The notes beneath the pieces were generated by a model. It had not been told where the DNA came from and searched no databases. It saw only the letters and a list, made by a program, of their open reading frames with translations. Below, piece by piece: positions 11,851 through 23,653 of a DNA stretch of 64,000 nt. Source of the stretch: Theropithecus gelada (lineage: Eukaryota > Chordata > Mammalia > Primates > Cercopithecidae); the NCBI RefSeq assembly GCF_003255815.1, contig NC_037669.1, positions 53,849,801 through 53,913,800 on the forward strand, read 5' to 3'. Both the position numbers and the translations under genes were made by a program. Each line of letters begins with the position of its first letter. Positions within the stretch are counted from its first letter, which is position 1.

Positions 11851-13104
11851 AATTTCCAACATGGAATCAGCCTCAGAAGGCCTCTGGTGTAACCTCTCAC
11901 TCAACACAGAACTCTCTTCTGAGTACTTCTGACAGAATAGTTTCTGCTTGCTTACCACCAGTGACAGGGAGCTCACTATCTCCTGACACAGACCCTTTCT
12001 TCTTCAGAGACCTCTGACTATTAGAACATTTTTAAAGATGATGAGCTCTCTTCCTGTGTTCCTCGTTCTGGGGGCACCCAGACCACATCCCTCTCCTCCA
12101 TGTGGTAGCGATTCAAGGAAAACACTCATGCCCAATGGACCCCAGAATTCTTTCCTTTCCAGGCAAAGTATCAGTATCTTCTCCCTCTTCAGAACTGGAT
12201 TACACGGTACAAGTCATTCTTGTGGGTGGGTCTGCTCAACTGTGTTAAGTCATTCAACAAATTGCCTATTAAAATGGAAGATCATAATGCTGCCTCTGAA
12301 CCTGAGAAATAAGTGTATTTTTTTCTCCTCTAACAAAAGGCTCACTGGGTTTAGGGTCTTGGAGCTCTGTGAGGAACTGAGGGAGAGCTTTTTCATGAAG
12401 TGCAAGGGCAGGGAGAGGCAGGTAGTGCCAGCAGACCAGAGTGCGCCAAGAGGGGGTAGGAGAAACTGGAAAGAGGAAATACAAGAACAAACTCCAGACA
12501 TTTTGCTGTGAGTGGGGGTAGGCTGGTAGTAAAAGGGTAAATACAATTTGGGGAAGGTTTTTGGAAATGGTAGAAGCCTAAGGATGCTGAAATGTTGGTA
12601 GGAAGGGTCCAGTGGAGAAAAAGTGTTCAAGACTTGAGAAGAAACGGTTGTATTTTTAATTCCTCTTGCGTTGTCTCAGTTTCCCCATTTACTACCTCAG
12701 TGGATTGCCTGTTCTGCTTAGAAAGGCCAGTGAGCCACATGGGGAAACAAAAAGCAGTGCAGCTGCTGACCCATGAAATGGGAGGCCAAATCTCAGTGGC
12801 AACTCACAGAGCTACTCAGTGCCTGACCAGACTCTGGGCCTTCAATCCACCACACTTGTTAATGCTGCCACAAACCGGGTGTCCTTCCTTCACTGTCCTG
12901 GGTCAGAGTGTGCAGGCCAGAGTGAGCAAAGCCCTCAGACTTGTGGGAGAGCCGCTCCCCAATCCCTACTGAATCCCATCACTCATTGGAGTGGGCCCTC
13001 TGCCTAACATGGTAAATAAATGCTCTGTGAGTTAGGCAACACCAAAGAAAGCTTTCAACCCACAAGCCCCAAAGATATGTCCCCCAAACCAATGATTGTC
13101 ACTT

Positions 13105-13139
13105 GCAGGTTTTTTTGTTTGTTTGTTTGTTTGTTTTTT
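13105..13139 (+). repeat. (GTTT)n run
   Basis: TTTTTTGTTTGTTTGTTTG continues for about six tetranucleotide units. Confidence 0.9.
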
Positions 13140-13382
13140 CAATTTGCTCTTTGGACCCATCAACACCGAAATGGACATCTGCTGTTTTTGCCTACTTAGC
13201 ATCCGTCTTTCCTTTTTGGGTAACAGTACCTCAATTTTACTTTGGAAAGCTACCTCTTCTCCACTCAGAGGTAGATTCAGGGCTGGCCACATGACCCAGG
13301 CTTGGCCAATCCAAGGATTTCTCTTGGCCACAGTGACTGGTTCATAGACAAGCATATGATGCAAGGCAAGTCAATGGGACAC

Positions 13383-13402
13383 TTTTTTTTTTTTTTTTTT
13401 CT
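13383..13402 (+). repeat. Poly-T run
   Basis: About 19 T residues interrupted only at the end by a C. It might be the tail of an antisense retroelement, but no element body is recognisable beside it. Confidence 0.85.
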
Positions 13403-13734
13403 TTTCTGGGGATGTTAAGCTTGTAACTGCTGGGGGCATCACTGGCCATGAAGGAAGAGTCTACCTGAGAATTAAAGCCAACACGCAGGAAAGCAGAGTC
13501 TAGAGCAAAGGCAGACCAATATTAGCACATGACTTGAGTCCCTGGATCAGACCTGAAATCAGACCTATCCTAGAACATTTCATTTCAGAGGCCTATAAAT
13601 TCCTCTTTTATTTAAGTCATGTTGAATTGAATTGTTCTCATTTCAAACTGAAGCTAATAGCAACATTTAGCTCTTAGAAAAACCCAGAGGATATGAGCCC
13701 AAATCTTCTAATCAAACCCGAATTACTGATGGAC

Positions 13735-13990
13735 CAGCATTCACTGAGTTCATTCACCTGTATACTGTGCAGAGCCCTGTGTCAGACTCTGAAAGATGTA
13801 CCACTCAGTTTTACATAGCACTCCATCTCTGTCCTCAGGTGAGATAAAACATTCACAAAACAATGTGCCCAGTAGCTAGGAGAAGACAGATGTGGGGAAA
13901 GAGAAACTTGTGCTAAGACAATCAGAGAAGGCTGCCTGGAGGAGGCACACCTTTCAATATTGGAGAAGAGATGAAAGAGGGCATGTTGGG
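13735..13990 (-). mobile_element. L2 relic, antisense
   Basis: CATTCACTGAGTTCATTCACC, GCAGAGCCCTGTGTCAGAC and GAAGGCTGCCTGGAGGAGGC follow the antisense L2 order. Confidence 0.6.
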
Positions 13991-14376
13991 CTTAAAGATT
14001 CATGTGAAAGGTGGGTATATTCTCAAATGATTTTTCCATCTTGCTCCCCTACCTCTATGGGGAAAAGTCTGTCATTTTCAGTCTGATGTTCACCATTAAA
14101 CCAGCACCTTTACACAATACCCTTAGTCCTCCCCTTTTTTGACACAGTCTGTTGGTTCTCTGCTGTGAGGAATACTGAAATTAGCTACAGCCTCCAATTG
14201 TCTTCACTCCCTACCTGCTAGTATCTGATTTGAAGAAAAATCCATTTGCTTCCAGTTAATACTTAAAAGTCAATCTGTAAACTTTTTCTACTTTTCATAT
14301 ATATGCTATTATCTTCAAATTTTGCATATACTGTCTAGATTATCAGAACATACAACCATCACATAATAGCCTTTAC

Positions 14377-14405
14377 TGATTGATTGAATGATTGATTGAT
14401 TGATT
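14377..14405 (+). repeat. (TGAT)n microsatellite
   Basis: Seven tetranucleotide units with one ATGA variant. It joins directly to the antisense Alu monomer, so it probably grew from that element's A-rich tail. Confidence 0.9.
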
Positions 14406-14553
14406 GAGATGGGATCTTGCTATGTTGCCAAGGCTGGAGTGCAGTGGTGTGATCATGGCTCACAGCAGCCTTGAAATCTTGGGTTCAAATGATCCTTCTG
14501 CCTCAGCCTCCTGAGTAGCTGTGACTACAGGCATGCACCACCATGCCAGGCTC
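14406..14553 (-). mobile_element. Alu left-monomer (FLAM/AluJ-like), antisense
   Basis: GAGATGGGATCTTGCTATG, GGCTGGAGTGCAGTGGTG and CAGCCTCCTGAGTAGCTG are antisense Alu blocks, but only about 148 bp is present and no right monomer follows. It is a truncated old Alu or a free left monomer. Confidence 0.85.
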
Positions 14554-14599
14554 CTTATAGTCATTATTTAATGTGAATTTGATAGGTAACTATGAATTT

Positions 14600-15480
14600 A
14601 ATGATCATCCCCAGCCCTTATGTTAATGCCTTTCCAGTCAATTTTGTTATCTGTAGCTTGTTCTGTAGTAAATTCCTCTGGAAAGGCTCATAGGAAATAA
14701 TATTTGCTGAGTTCTTGCATGTTTAGAATAGTTGATCTGTCACTTTCATACTTGAAAGGCAATTTGGCTGTATATAAAATCCTTGGCTCTCTTTTTCTTT
14801 TCCTGAGTATCTGGAATATATTGCTTAGTTGTTTTCTGGCACAAAGTGCTGCTGTAGAAAAGTCTGGTGCCAATATAACTTGCTTCCCCTTATAAAGCAC
14901 TTATTCTTTTGGTCTGGATGTCCAACAGGTTTTGTTCTATAATTTAATAAAGTCCAACAGTGACTAATCTGTGTTGATTTTCTCAGGCTCATGGTATATT
15001 TTTTCAAGATGCAAGTTCAAGTCTTCTCTTTCAGGAGAAAAAAGATTCCAAAATTATTGTTGTATTTATTCTCTTCCATTGCTTTGGGTCTCTTCTTTGG
15101 GGACTCGTATGCATGTTGGACCTTCTTTGTTCACCTTCTATACCTATCGCTTTTTCTTTCATTCTTTAAAAAGTCTTTGTTCATTTCTGACTTTATTTTT
15201 ACATTGTTCCTCCTTTCCATCTTCTGTTTACTTTGTCATATTATCCATGGTCTGTATTCACTGTTATTCCTTCATTTTAGTTATTTTTTTTTTAAGTTTT
15301 TCTTTTGTAAGTTGTCCTTCCTGTCAGCTCTTTTTTAAAATAGTCTTTTTGTCTAACAATTTCATTTATGCTATTTGCCTCATAGTATCTATTGGTTTAT
15401 TAATTTCCTTTAGCTTGTTTTGAAATATTAAGTTTCAGTGTTCCGCTGTTTTGTAAGTCTGTCTTTGTGCAATGCCTTGG
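14600..15480 (-). mobile_element. Possible ancient LINE relic (L1M or HAL1-like)
   Basis: The T-rich plus strand includes GGGTCTCTTCTTTGGGGACTC and GTATGCATGTTGGACC, which recall an antisense old-L1 phrase. The assignment is uncertain. Small T-rich frames here are compositional and not genes. Confidence 0.35.
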
Positions 15481-16269
15481 GACAATATCCTCCCCATAAT
15501 TATTTTCTTTATCATAGCTTTGCATAAGTTTTGATCACAGTCGTCTTCTGTTGCTCACGTGTAGGTGAGATAGATTTTCCTGTACTCTTAGGAGAGGATT
15601 TTCTTGTGTAGAGGAATGAGAGTGGTCCAGGATAGATTTTTCCAGACTCACAATCTGAACTTTCCTTCTTCTTTTATTGCCAAAAACTCTTAAAAACTAT
15701 GGCCATACAGATAGTTCTTTCTGAAATTATTGTTCTCTATTATTTTCTCCCACTCCTATCCAAAATTTCTCCTTTCACTTCCTCTAGTGTCTCTGTCCTG
15801 CTCAATTTGGATTCTGCTTCCCGTAATTTCTTCTTAATGACAATGGGGCCTCAACTGGTTAGTGTGTAGTGTTCACAGGGCCCAGACCTCTGCCCAAATT
15901 TGTTGCAGTCCTCCCCTACTTCCTAGGGGTTAGAGACTGCATAGGCTCCCTCCTCGTTTGAGGTGATGTTCTCAGATAAGTCCACCAAGCTTCTACCCCC
16001 AAAGAGAGTCCTCTCCCAGTACATGTTAGAGCTTTCTGGGTTTCCTGGTGCTGGATCGTCAGAATTCCCTTTACCTTTATGTTCATCTTCATCTTATCCT
16101 GCAGAACTGATATCATGCAGATGTCATTGCTGTTGGCATCTGGCCCCATCTATTCACATTTTGTGGTTCATGGAGTCACCTAGTTGTGCTGAAGGTGCTG
16201 TCCATAGGGTTTTTGTTTTACTACTCTTGTTTCTCTGTTTGGATGGGAAGATCCTAGGAAGTTAAAACA

Positions 16270-16286
16270 ATTTTTTTTTTTTTCTG
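16270..16286 (+). repeat. Poly-T run
   Basis: Short oligo-T tract after TTAAAACAA. No retroelement body could be assigned. Confidence 0.7.
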
Positions 16287-16419
16287 TTGCCACCTTATCT
16301 TCTTGATTCTCAAGAAATCTTTAGAGGGCAGGTTATAGAAGATTGATCTTGGCTGGATGAATACCCAGATATGATGGGTAGGGGTGCAACACTAGAGGGT
16401 GATCCAGGTTTTTTTAAGG

Positions 16420-16580
16420 GTGGTTGAAGGTATAAAGTGGGGAAATGGGTATTAATTTGGAGAAGGGAAGTTTGAGACATCAAGTGAGATGTTCAAGAGA
16501 CACATGGAAAGTCTGGGGCTACATATAGATGTCTGGGCTAGAGACATAGATTTGAACATCATCAGGATTTTAGCAGCAAC
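16420..16580 (-). mobile_element. Possible L2 relic, antisense
   Basis: AGACATCAAGTGAGATGTTC and GTCTGGGCTAGAGACATAG resemble the antisense upstream part of L2 3' sequence. Confidence 0.45.
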
Positions 16581-16919
16581 TTAACATCTCCCTGACTCCA
16601 GATCTAACATTTTCTTCCCTGGCCTCTTCTATTTTTCACATTTGAAAAACCAATTTTGAGATCAGCTTTTCTGCTGAGACACATGCTCATTTGGGCATAG
16701 CAGAGCCTGAGAATGTATGGGATTGGATTTCTTGAAAACATCCCATGAAGAACCATGGGATGCTTTCACATGGAGTCTGCATCATTAGGCTCCTTTACAG
16801 AAAGCATAACTGATATATGTTTGTGTTCTTACACAGATGCCTGTGGTTGTGAAAATGCAACATGGCTCCAATTGTCATCCTTGCCTCTCAGTCTAGAAAG
16901 GAACTAATTAACTCATCAG

Positions 16920-17350
16920 TGAGGTGGTGTATTTGTTAAGATAATTACTGCTAGGTTATGTTGTATTAAACAATAAATCCCCAGATTTCAGTAGTTTAGC
17001 ACAATAAAAGTTTATTTCTCACCCACACAAAGATTAAAGCACAACCCCTGTGAAGGGGCTCTCTTCCACCCAATGATTTGTGATATTAAGTGTTTTTCCT
17101 TTATGATACCACCATCTCTTAACACAAGCTTCCAGCACAGCCTCTGAGGCAGAGAAACTGGAGGTTTGCTTGGGAAAGTTTTAAGGGTTAGGCCTGAGGG
17201 TTTCTGTCACTCCCAAATACACATTATTGGCCACATCCAAGTGACTTGGTTGCAACCTAAAGACAAGGAAGTCTGGGGAATGTAGTCTTCCCATTTACTC
17301 AGGAAGAGAAAAATAAATGACTGGTGAACACAGCATTATCTCCGCCAAAG
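16920..17350. repeat. Unassigned ancient interspersed repeat
   Basis: The arrangement TAGTTTAGCACAATAAAAG, TTTATTTCTCACCCAC and a later GGCCACATCCAAGTGACTTG resembles a common mammalian repeat that I cannot name with confidence. Confidence 0.4.
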
Positions 17351-17569
17351 CATTATTTCAAGTCTATTTCACCTACAGCTACTTTCTTCAACTAAAAATC
17401 CCACAAGCACAAACAAACAAAATCATAGTGGCCATTAGAATGACTTGGCAAAAGGGGAAAAGAAAGTTAGTAAAATAAGCTAACAGAACATTCATGAACC
17501 AGCCCTTCCATCGCTTTGGTAATGACTTAAGAAGTGAAAAACTTGAGTTAATGTTTGTTGAAACCTACT

Positions 17570-17740
17570 GCATACTACAGACTCTCATGTACACAATCTC
17601 ATAATTTGCCTAATGATCTTACTAGGTAAGTATTATTGTCTCCATTTTTTTCAGAAGTGGAAATAGGCTCCTGCAAAGTCAAACAGCTTATAAGGGAGAG
17701 AGTTGGGTTTGAACCCAGCGCGTTCTGGCTCTACACTTTA
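17570..17740 (-). mobile_element. MIR SINE, antisense
   Basis: CTTACTAGGTAAGTATTATTG, GTCAAACAGCTTATAAGGG and GGTTTGAACCCAGCGCG are antisense MIR landmarks. Confidence 0.8.
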
Positions 17741-18857
17741 CAGAGAAAAACTAGGACCTCCTGGTCTGCCGAGTAGGCCTGGAGTCTCAGCTGGGATTTA
17801 AACGCTCTGCAGCTGTCAAGTCAAACAGAACAAAGGCAACCCCACCTCAATGAAAGGAAGACCAGGCAACTGAGCCTACTGACCAGCATCTCCCAGGACG
17901 CTACAAAGGGAGCAGCTCAGCAGAGAAAGGGCTTCCTATTTCTCAACACAATTTGAAGGGAAAACAGTCTCAACAAAACAAACCCTAAGGAAGCTGGGTC
18001 AGCAGCTGAGAAAGGGATCACTCCCCATGTTCTGCAGCAATGAATGGGGGGCGTTCTGGCAGCACAGCTGTGGGCGGTCCACATTCAGATGTTTGGAGGA
18101 CAGATTTGCATGGGAACAGGGGAGTGGGGCCCCTTTAGAAGAGAGGTGGTCCCGCCTCCAGCTCTGGGGCAACCTCACCTCTTTCAAGGCAACTGGTTCC
18201 AATGAGCCCTGGTGCACGGTAGGTACAGAGAACAATGAATAAGGGTGTAGCCCACCTTCCCAGCTAGGGCCACAGGGCTGCACAGAGTAGCTCCTTGATG
18301 ACATTTGCTGGGAGAAGCAAGAAAGGATGGATGGACGAGGACAAATTTTCCCCACCCACACTTTAGCTACAGTCATCATGACGGATACTCAGCATACGCT
18401 GTCCCAGTCCACATGGACAGCACCTCACAGTTTACAAGACTGTATGTCCTATGACCTGTGTATCCCACACACTGCTCTGAGGTGAGCATTGTCATCCCCA
18501 GGTTAGACACAGGTGAGCTGCTGGAAACATGCTCACCTTTTCTCCACATTTCTGCCTTGATCATGCAAGTAGAATGTCTAATTTCTTAGATGTTTGGGGG
18601 AGAAAGCTTCACTTCTTTTTCCTACCTCTTCGAGTAACTTATCCAATAGGGGAGACTGGGGAGACGGTCATCGTGCATATGTGGGCAGCATGTCTCTCAC
18701 ACACACAGAACATGAAATAACATTTGTGAAACAAACCTCCAGCACTGGAGCCCTCATGAGCAGCAGGTGCTTAGTCAACATTTATTCCCTCTCAGGATAT
18801 TCCAGTACTCAAAAACCTGGAGGAAATGAAAAAGCCTATTCCCTCTTCCCCCCACCA

Positions 18858-19090
18858 TAAGCATGCATTTAGTGTCTACCATGTGCCAGGCACGAGTCCC
18901 AGGAATGGAGGCTGAAGCTGTCACTAAATGTTACAGAGCTCCTACCCTTAAGGAGCTTACACTTTAGCAGGAGAGATAGAGAGCAAGCAAAGGCAGATAA
19001 GCTCTCAAACAACATCTGGCAGAGAGGAGCAACTTGTGGGGAGGGGCATGGGAGATGAGTTCAGTGTAGTAGTGAGTTCAGTGGCAGTAG
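18858..19090 (-). mobile_element. L2 relic, antisense
   Basis: TTTAGTGTCTACCATGTGCC, CAGGCACGAGTCCCAGG and CCCTTAAGGAGCTTACAC follow antisense L2. Confidence 0.75.
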
Positions 19091-19419
19091 GGGCCAGGGT
19101 CCCGCCTACCCATGAAGGTACAAATGCTGCTCTGGGATTTTCTACAGCATCTATGGCAGCACAGCTTTCAGAAAAAGCTACCCTAGAAATGTGATTTCAA
19201 ATCTGCAAAGAGAGCCACCGGTCAGAGCAGAAGGGCACGCCTCTGCTTGTCACCAAAGCCAGCATCAGCAGGCCGACCAATTAAATCCATCTCTATGTCC
19301 TGGAATTGGCTGGTGTTTGCTGTGGTAATGCCTTAGGTCTTTGACAAATGCAGCATTAACCCATCCTGCCATGAAAGCACCAGTAAGAGGGTGTATGATG
19401 ATAGTCATGCTGATGATCA

Positions 19420-19600
19420 CAATGACACCAACTAACTTTTCTTAGCACCTATGACATACCAGATGGAAAGCGCTGTACAGGTATTAAACTCACCTCATCT
19501 ACACTGTTAAGGTGGGTGCCATTGTTATTTATTAGCTCCCTTTTATAGATGAAAAAACTAACACCCAGGGAGAGGGAGTCACTTGTCATTTACTTTAGAG
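19420..19600 (-). mobile_element. MIR relic, antisense
   Basis: CTTAGCACCTATGACATACC, GTGGGTGCCATTGTTATTTA and TAGATGAAAAAACTAACACC match antisense MIR order. Confidence 0.75.
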
Positions 19601-19789
19601 AAATGTACACACTGGCCAGTGTGAGGAGTCACTTTGGGCTTACAAACAAACGAATCTTCTAATTGCCCCGGGAACCTAGCCCACGTTGGGAGAAGGCACT
19701 GAAACACCAAGCCAAAGGGGCCTAAGTTAAACAAGAGAGCTCTAGCCAGGCTGCATGCCTTAAGCCTTGCAGGGGCTTACTGAAAAGGG

Positions 19790-19940
19790 CAAAAACTTTG
19801 GGGTCAGCAGACCCAGCTTGGAGCTCTACTCTTCTGCTTACTGCTAAGCAACCCTGGGCAAATTACTTCACCTCTTTGAACCTCAACTTCCTTGCCTGTG
19901 AAAGAAAGACATAATGAATGTAAAGTGTATAGTGGAGTAC
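19790..19940 (+). mobile_element. MIR SINE, sense
   Basis: ACCCTGGGCAAATTACTTC, ACCTCTTTGAACCTCAAC and TTCCTTGCCTGTGAAAG are MIR core blocks. Confidence 0.8.
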
Positions 19941-20359
19941 CTGGTACCATCCCCTTAATCTGGTTTCTTTTGGTGGCTGACGATACTCAATTATACTATG
20001 CAAACAAGCTCCCACGTCCTTTCCAACATCCCAGCTTCCGTTCCCATCAGGTGAACTAATCAGATTTCTGAGAAGCACAAAAGCTGAACAGCCCATCACT
20101 AAAGCAGATACACATGCCTCTTAGGGCTACCAGCTTGGGTCCAACAGGGATGGATGAGAAGAACCAACACTTCATCCCTCCTAGGCTGCTTGCTTTTCCA
20201 GCGCCTGGCCAAGAAGATGCGTGAAAACCGCCAGACCCAACAGCACATGCGGTATGGGCTTTTGGATCCAAGAAGCCAGAACAGAGCTTGGTGGCCCTCC
20301 TGGGGCTTCCAACCCACAGCCTTTTCTTTCTTCGACATTTTCCTTCAAACAGACAGCTA

Positions 20360-20424
20360 CACACACACACACAGACACACACCCACAGACTCACACACAC
20401 ACACACAGACACACGCACACACAA
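20360..20424 (+). repeat. Imperfect (CA)n microsatellite
   Basis: CA dinucleotides are interrupted by CAGA and CCCA units. Several small overlapping frames here are products of the repeat. Confidence 0.93.
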
Positions 20425-22019
20425 CTTTTGTAAGCAGAGCCTTAGTTTGAGGCAAAAATATAACTTATATGGCCCGGCAGAAAATGGCTGAATTAAGCTC
20501 TTTCTTTTTGCCTTTTATATTGGTAAGGATTCTCAAAAGATTAAAAGTAGGTTAGGAGAATAATAAAACAGCTGTGTTTCCAGTGTGTACCTGACAACGG
20601 CTTTTGTAGAAGTGAATGATTACATGAAAATCACTTCCTTCCCACCTCTTTCTCAGCCTCCTCTGGGTTGCTAGGCGCCCTTGCTCCTTCTTTCGGCTAA
20701 TGCCACATACAGAAGCTGATGAATACAGTATGGCCATTATGAGGAAAGGGGAGTCTGGGAGAGGGATTCAAATGCTCCCTCCCTGGTGGATTCCATGGGG
20801 GGAGAGGGCTTTGGTGGAGACGACTTTGGAGATATTTAAATGCTAATGTGCTGGGCAGGCGGGCAGGGCCAGTGGGAACAGTGGTGGGAAGGGACTGAGG
20901 CTCTTGGCCTGTAAACCCAACTGGAAATATGTTCTGCAGCCTCTCGCTCTGGTGCCAAGCCCTTCCCTGGGCAGCCGGCCCTGCGGCCAACCAGGGCCCT
21001 GCCAGTAAAGTGTCACTGGGCTAAAGGGTTGCGCTGCGGGTGGTGAGGAGCCGTTCAGTTCTGTGCAGGGGGAGTTTGGGTGTGTAGGCTGACCCCAGTG
21101 GCCCCTTTGTGTGGAGCAGGGAACGAGGGTGACTGTGGCGGGGCTTTTGCCCAGGAGGCTGGACAGCCATGTCCAGGCATGGAGAGTGCAGAGGGCAGAT
21201 GGGCAGTTGGCCTCCCCTTAATCTATCACATCAGTTGCTTGAGCCCCATTTTACCAAAATGCTAAATGCAGGAGGCTCAGAGAAGGATGAGCCTGAGCAA
21301 CGCCTGAAGATGGCAATTCCCAGCCCCAAGCTCTTCCCAGGATGTCCACACAGACTCAGGGAAAGACAGTTTAGACCAGGCTTTTCCCCAAGGAGTGCTG
21401 CTTAAGGAGGAGGCTCTTGGCATCTTGGACAAGACAATTCACTGGGCAGGACTGTCCCGCTCCCTGTAGGATGTCTACCCACCAGCCCCCACTCTCCAAA
21501 TGCTAGAGGTCTCCCAGTCATTCTAGCAGCCAAAACTACACCCCCACTTGTTTGTAAATGACCCCAGGCCAGCAGTGCTACCTAGTCCTGGCTAGAAGCC
21601 ACTGAGGCAGGGGAAGTCAGAGCGGGCAATGATTGTGGGGCTGCAGAACCCACATCCCATGGGCAACACTGGGCCAGGGGCTCCCAGCCCAAGCCAGACT
21701 TCAGCTCCCAATCAGGCAGCCTGATCAGGCAGGTTCTTTTGTGTCAGCCGAGCAAGCTGTTAGGATGAAGCCTCATCATCTCCCCCTAGAACCACATTTC
21801 TTTGCTAATAACCATGGAACTTGTTCAAAGCCAGGAAATGAAATGCCAAGCCAGGGTGCTCCATGCGCTGGAGGACCCGAATGGGAGCTAAACTTCAAGC
21901 AATAGAAAAGATGTCCTTGGGAGGAGAACAGAAAAGAAAACAGCCGCAATGGTGAAGGTAATCACTTCTGTGTCTGGCTGCAGATAGATGAATATCTGAG
22001 ATCATATTGTGGCATTCAT

Positions 22020-22150
22020 TGTTTATTGTCGGTCTCCCCCAACTAGAATGGAAGCTTCCCGAGAGCAGGGTGCTCTGCTTTCTCACTGCTGAATCCCCAA
22101 CCCTTTGCGCATTGCTGGTGCAGGATAAGCACTCAAGAAATGTCTATAGG
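22020..22150 (+). mobile_element. L2 3' end, sense
   Basis: GTCTCCCCCAACTAGAATGG, GCTTCCCGAGAGCAGG and GATAAGCACTCAAGAAATG are in the order of the L2 3' terminus. Confidence 0.8.
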
Positions 22151-22234
22151 GTGCCCACAGCTGCTTAGGGTCTCCAGCACACAGGAAAGGAGTGCTCAAA
22201 GCTCACACCGAGTCCTAACTACCAGGCCAAGTGG

Positions 22235-22375
22235 AGAACATACTGGACTGAGAGGGACAGGACACCTGGATCCAATTGCAGCTTGCCCTTAAAGTTCCTG
22301 TGTGTTCTCCCTAAAGTTCATTGTTTTCTCCTAGCCCCAGTTTTCCAACTTGTAAAATAAGGGAACTACATTGCA
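22235..22375 (+). mobile_element. MIR relic, sense
   Basis: GACACCTGGATCCAATTGC, then CCCCAGTTTTCCAACTTG and TAAAATAAGGGAACTAC follow MIR order. Confidence 0.6.
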
Positions 22376-23292
22376 AAGGAGATGGCAACTATGTGACATG
22401 CACATCCAACCCCCATTTCTGCCCAGGGGAGGCATTACTGATCAATCACAGCACTCTTCTGCCTTCAGTGTAGCTATGGGGAAAGACATCCACCACCTGT
22501 CAGAGATAGTGAGTGAGCAGAAACCTGCAAGACAGAATCGTCCAGCCCAGCCATCCCAGGCTTTATAACAGGGTTATGGTTTTGGGTCAGCTGAACCCAT
22601 TTTACATGGGGCGTTTCAACCTTGCAGTTTTAAGAGCCCAGGAAGACACTGGAACACCTGTGTTTAAGCTCCTGCTCCATACTAGGGACAAACTTCACAT
22701 GAAACACAAGGGACACAGAAAGGAAGGAGGAAAATGACACCATACTCATGGAGATATGTGTTTTTAGTGGATTTCTGGCACTTATGCTGGCCTAGAAGGC
22801 TGGCAGAAAGTGGCAGGCTATTCCAGTGGAACAAATGCTACAAACAAAGGCCTAGAGGGCAGGAAAGGAGAAATCTGTCAGAAGCTGCCCAGCAGAAATG
22901 CTTCTAAGCAAGAGGCTGAGAGGGGAGATGGAATAGACCTTCTAGAGCCTCATGGAATTCACAGAGCTGGTGTTTCATTCATCTCTGTACCTTTGGGCAG
23001 AAGCCACTCAAAGTTCCCAAGTAGGAGAATGCTTGTGGCAGCCATATCAAGGATATAGAAAGACACCGCTCAATTCTGTGTGAAACAGAATTCTGACAGT
23101 GAATGGGAACACACTCAAATTTATGCCCCAAGGAGCCTCCCAGGGGATATCTGTGGTGGCTGAGGAGTGGGAACAGGCACAGCCAACAGTGGAAGAGCCT
23201 CTTCCCTGCCTGAGAGCTCCAGTCTTGGGATGAGCTCCTGTGGCTAGAAGGAACCAAGCACAGTCAGAGACAGAGAGAGGAAATTTCTGCAT

Positions 23293-23653
23293 TGATATGG
23301 TTTGTCACTGTGTCCCATCCAAATCTCATCTTGAGTTGTACTTGCATAATTTCCACATGTTGTGGGAGGGACCCAGTGGGAGATAACTGAATCATGGGAG
23401 CGGTTCCCCCATACTGTTCTCATGGTAGTGAATACATCTCATGAGATCTGATGGTTTGATAAGGGGAAACCTGTTTTGCTTGGCTCTCATTCTCTCTCTT
23501 GCTGCCACCACGTGAGACATGCCTTTCATTTTCTGCCACGATTGTGAGACTTCCCCAGCTGCATGGAACTGTAAGTCCAATAAACCTCTTTCTTTTGTGA
23601 ATTGCCCAGTCTCAGGTATGTCTTTATCAGCAACGTGAAAATGGACTACTACA
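23293..23653 (+). repeat. 5' LTR of the MaLR element
   Basis: Starts TGATATGGTTTG and ends GGACTACTACA. It contains AATAAACCTCTTTC, the usual polyadenylation region of MST/THE1 LTRs. About 15 percent different from the 3' LTR by eye. Confidence 0.92.

Noticed and set aside
14971..15423. Phe/Leu/Ser-rich frames resembling multi-pass membrane proteins
   Set aside because: The composition follows from T-rich ancient repeat DNA; there are no conserved motifs or splice context.
20360..20424. CRISPR-like direct repeats
   Set aside because: This is a simple (CA)n microsatellite. No repeat-spacer periodicity exists anywhere in the window.
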